A DNA stretch of 64,000 bases. Origin: Neoarius graeffei (taxonomy: Eukaryota; Chordata; Actinopteri; Siluriformes; Ariidae). This document shows positions 61,815 through 64,000 of this stretch, piece after piece; position 1 is the stretch's first letter, and each line of letters starts with the position of its first letter. Made by a program: the position numbers and the translations under genes. The notes under the pieces are model-generated. The model was not told the DNA's origin. It was given only the letters and a program-made list of their open reading frames with translations, and did not search any database. The DNA is taken from assembly GCF_027579695.1 (NCBI RefSeq), contig NC_083577.1, forward strand, positions 30,803,198 to 30,867,197. The letters are read 5' to 3'.

Positions 61815-64000
61815 CATTGATGTTGTTTTATTCCAGTTCATTAATAAAATACTGCAGATTAAAAGATTAGTGTTCTTTGTGTAAGTCTTTTTTTCCCCCT
61901 TTTGGAAACCCTGAAGCGCACACTGTGATTTTTTTCAAGGGGATAAACTCAAATTATTGACAGAATATCTTGAAATAATGAATTAACTCAAATAATAAAA
62001 TATCTTAAAATATATTATGATATATTTTGAAAGCACAAGGAAGTCAAAATAATAAGTGAAATGACACACTGTCTTGAAATAACAAGGTATTAACTCAAAA
62101 TAATGACTTAGCATTTAATTAAAATTACAAAAGTGTGTTTAAATGCAGAATGAGCTGAAAAGAATTTTATTTTATTTATGTTTTAAATAGTTTAAATAAA
62201 CTGAGAATTTGTTTCTTAGTTTATTCTCAGTAAATATGTCTTTACTGTATTTGTACTTGTTTGCATTTGCTGTTAATCTTGGATTAAACGTGTGTGTGTG
62301 TGTGTGTGAGAAACTGTGCAGTGGAGGAGAATTCCAGCTCTAAGTTTCCCTCCACCAGCAGTTTGTGGTTTTGTAAAGATCAGATGGATTTGTATGTTAA
62401 TGCTGCATTAGGTGATGATTCACAAGTTCAAATCAATTCTGAGTGAAATAAATTCACTTTGTTCATTCTGATATTAAACACTGTTAATCTGCAGAATAGG
62501 ACAATTAAATATGCACAAATAAATATATCTGTAATCTGTGTAATGTTTATTATTAACAGTTAAACTGTGTGACATGTACAGTTATATATATTTGTACAGA
62601 TGTGTGCAGTGGTTGTTGTTATTTACATGATTAGTATCAGGGATGTGTTCAGTTTAATGTGTGTGTAAGTGATCACTGAGAGGATGTGGAAGAGAGAGAG
62701 GCAGGTGAGAGAGTCAGTCATTAAAGGTGTTAAAAGCAACAATTTTCTCAATGTTCTCTATCGTCATTTAACCGCAAGTTATATTTAACTCTCATCCATT
62801 ATCCCTGACTGCTGTATCATATGGGTTAAAACATGACAAGATCTGTCTCGTCTATAATAAATAAAAATTAAACATTTAGGCCTAGGTATTTTATTTTTGT
62901 CCCATGTCTTCCCACTACACAGTGTCCCAACTTTTTTGGAATTGGGGTTGTATTATTATTACAAAGCTTTGTTAAATACTTGATTCTGATTGGTTTACAG
63001 TCTGTTTTTTCTTTATTACAAACTGTTGTTATAGACCACGACATTACCAGAAGCAATAAAATCATTTTACAACAATATTTTGTGTCAGATTGTTGAGTTC
63101 TTTAGTACATCGCTGTGTAATAAATGGGATAATGTATAGTGAGCCGATTCTTATCGCAAAATAAAACCCCTTCAGGGTGATTCAAGACCTTCTCTGCTTT
63201 GTGTTGGACTCCTGCATCACCCTGTCAGGGTGTATTTCATGATAATAACCAGCTTACTGTACATTATCGCTCACTCATTTACATGAACATAATGATCCTT
63301 GGCCTAAACTAACCTGGAGCCATGGGTTCTTTGCAAACGATCACGAACAATGCAAAAGTCCTGATGGTTTGTGCTGCTTACGGCTGTTCTAATAGATCAA
63401 CCCTGGGGGAGAAAAAGAAAAACAAGGGCTACAGAAATGGACAAAGTTCCCCATCCAGCTACCGCTGCTAAACAAACGAGCACTGTGTCTTTTTCGAGAC
63501 CATTATTGAGTATGAACACGATCCAGTTTTCCTCTTACAGTTCATGTTTGAATTTTACCAAAAGGTCTGTTTTGTGTGCCAGGCTTTGGACTTTCTGGAT
63601 TTATATATTTATTTATTTTTGAATGTAAGGTCAGAGATCTTGATTTGCAGCACAGCTCATGACAACAATCATGATGACAGTGGAATGTTTGAAGAGAAAC
63701 AGAGATCATCAGTGTGTTTAAACTGTGAAACCTTTTAAAGCTTGACTTGGAAACCTGATGGACAGGTGTTTAATTGTCCAAATACTTTTGGGGGCCTTGC
63801 ATAAGATTCCACAACCATCCCCGAGTGGGACTAGTTGGACAGATACTGTGGGTTTTTCTCTATCTTTCAATTCAATTTAGGACTGTAAGTAGATTTTTAT
63901 GAGGAACACTAATTTTGAAGCTGTACTGCCTTTCAGATTTTTCAAGTTTAGGTCATAAAAAGAATTTTCCCCTGACACCCAATTATTTTTTTGTTTAATG
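61815..64000 (+). repeat. Paralogous block C1 (downstream of the intact TRIM gene)
   Basis: Reference copy of the duplicated block: a polyadenylation region with AATAAAATACTGCAG near 61845, then about 2.1 kb continuing to the window end and matching 46960-49545. It contains the Tc1 end fragment (about 62900-62952) and a THAP-like remnant (63318-63600). It lacks the SINE found in C2. Confidence 0.95.
63318..63600 (+). pseudogene. THAP-like zinc-finger remnant, copy in C1
   Basis: Same MVCAAYGCSNRST opening as the copy at 48850, followed by KKNKGYRNGQSSPSS-like sequence and decay. The shared decay shows it was already dead before duplication. Confidence 0.45.

Overview
The window reads as teleost fish genomic DNA. 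It holds spliced genes, Tc1, hAT and CACTA-like DNA transposons, L1, RTE and L2-type LINEs, Ty3/gypsy LTRs, and nine copies of a tRNA-derived SINE with a V-SINE-like core. A siluriform or related ostariophysan is only a guess from repeat style. Apart from one host gene, almost everything recognisable is mobile DNA or decayed copies of that gene's 3' part.

Layout. 1-771: 3' end of a gypsy element, then an RTE endonuclease fragment. About 772-10672: an AT-rich stretch bounded by similar inverted ends and palindromic subterminal motifs, probably a large non-autonomous DNA transposon, carrying two V-SINEs, one other SINE and a Tc1 element. 10673-14355: an antisense L1 lacking its 3' part. 14360-16052: a decayed B30.2 exon with its downstream block. 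16053-18753: a solo LTR split by a Tc1 and a LINE tail. 19500-23300: a degenerate hAT holding a Tc1 that itself holds a Tc1.

23526-39505 is the centrepiece. It is a 16-kb element with ACCCAGATAG inverted ends, subterminal CGTTGA-type repeats and GTG on both sides. It carries an uninterrupted 691-codon tnp2-type transposase and a downstream multi-exon DUF4806-like gene. It has taken in SINEs, a hAT, a satellite-bearing TA-flanked element, a MITE, and three hATs nested one inside the other, each with a perfect 8-bp target duplication. Net of insertions it is about 7.6 kb.

40881-46832 is a second hAT complex. A 588-codon transposase block lies in a segment that is inverted exactly between two hAT termini, next to a related non-autonomous hAT with a 34-bp-TIR MITE inside it.

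46833-64000 carries repeated blocks derived from the 3' end of a TRIM gene (46833-49545, 53519-54062, 61684-64000; a related piece lies at 39875-40880), separated by LINE, MITE, THAP-type and Tc1 debris. The only gene that looks functional is a six-exon TRIM (RING, B-box, coiled coil, PRY-SPRY) at 58009-61814, predicted at 467 residues, with a consensus interferon-stimulated response element just before its start codon. The picture is a rapidly duplicating TRIM cluster that acts as a sink for transposons. Shared and unshared insertions in the duplicated blocks let the events be put in order.
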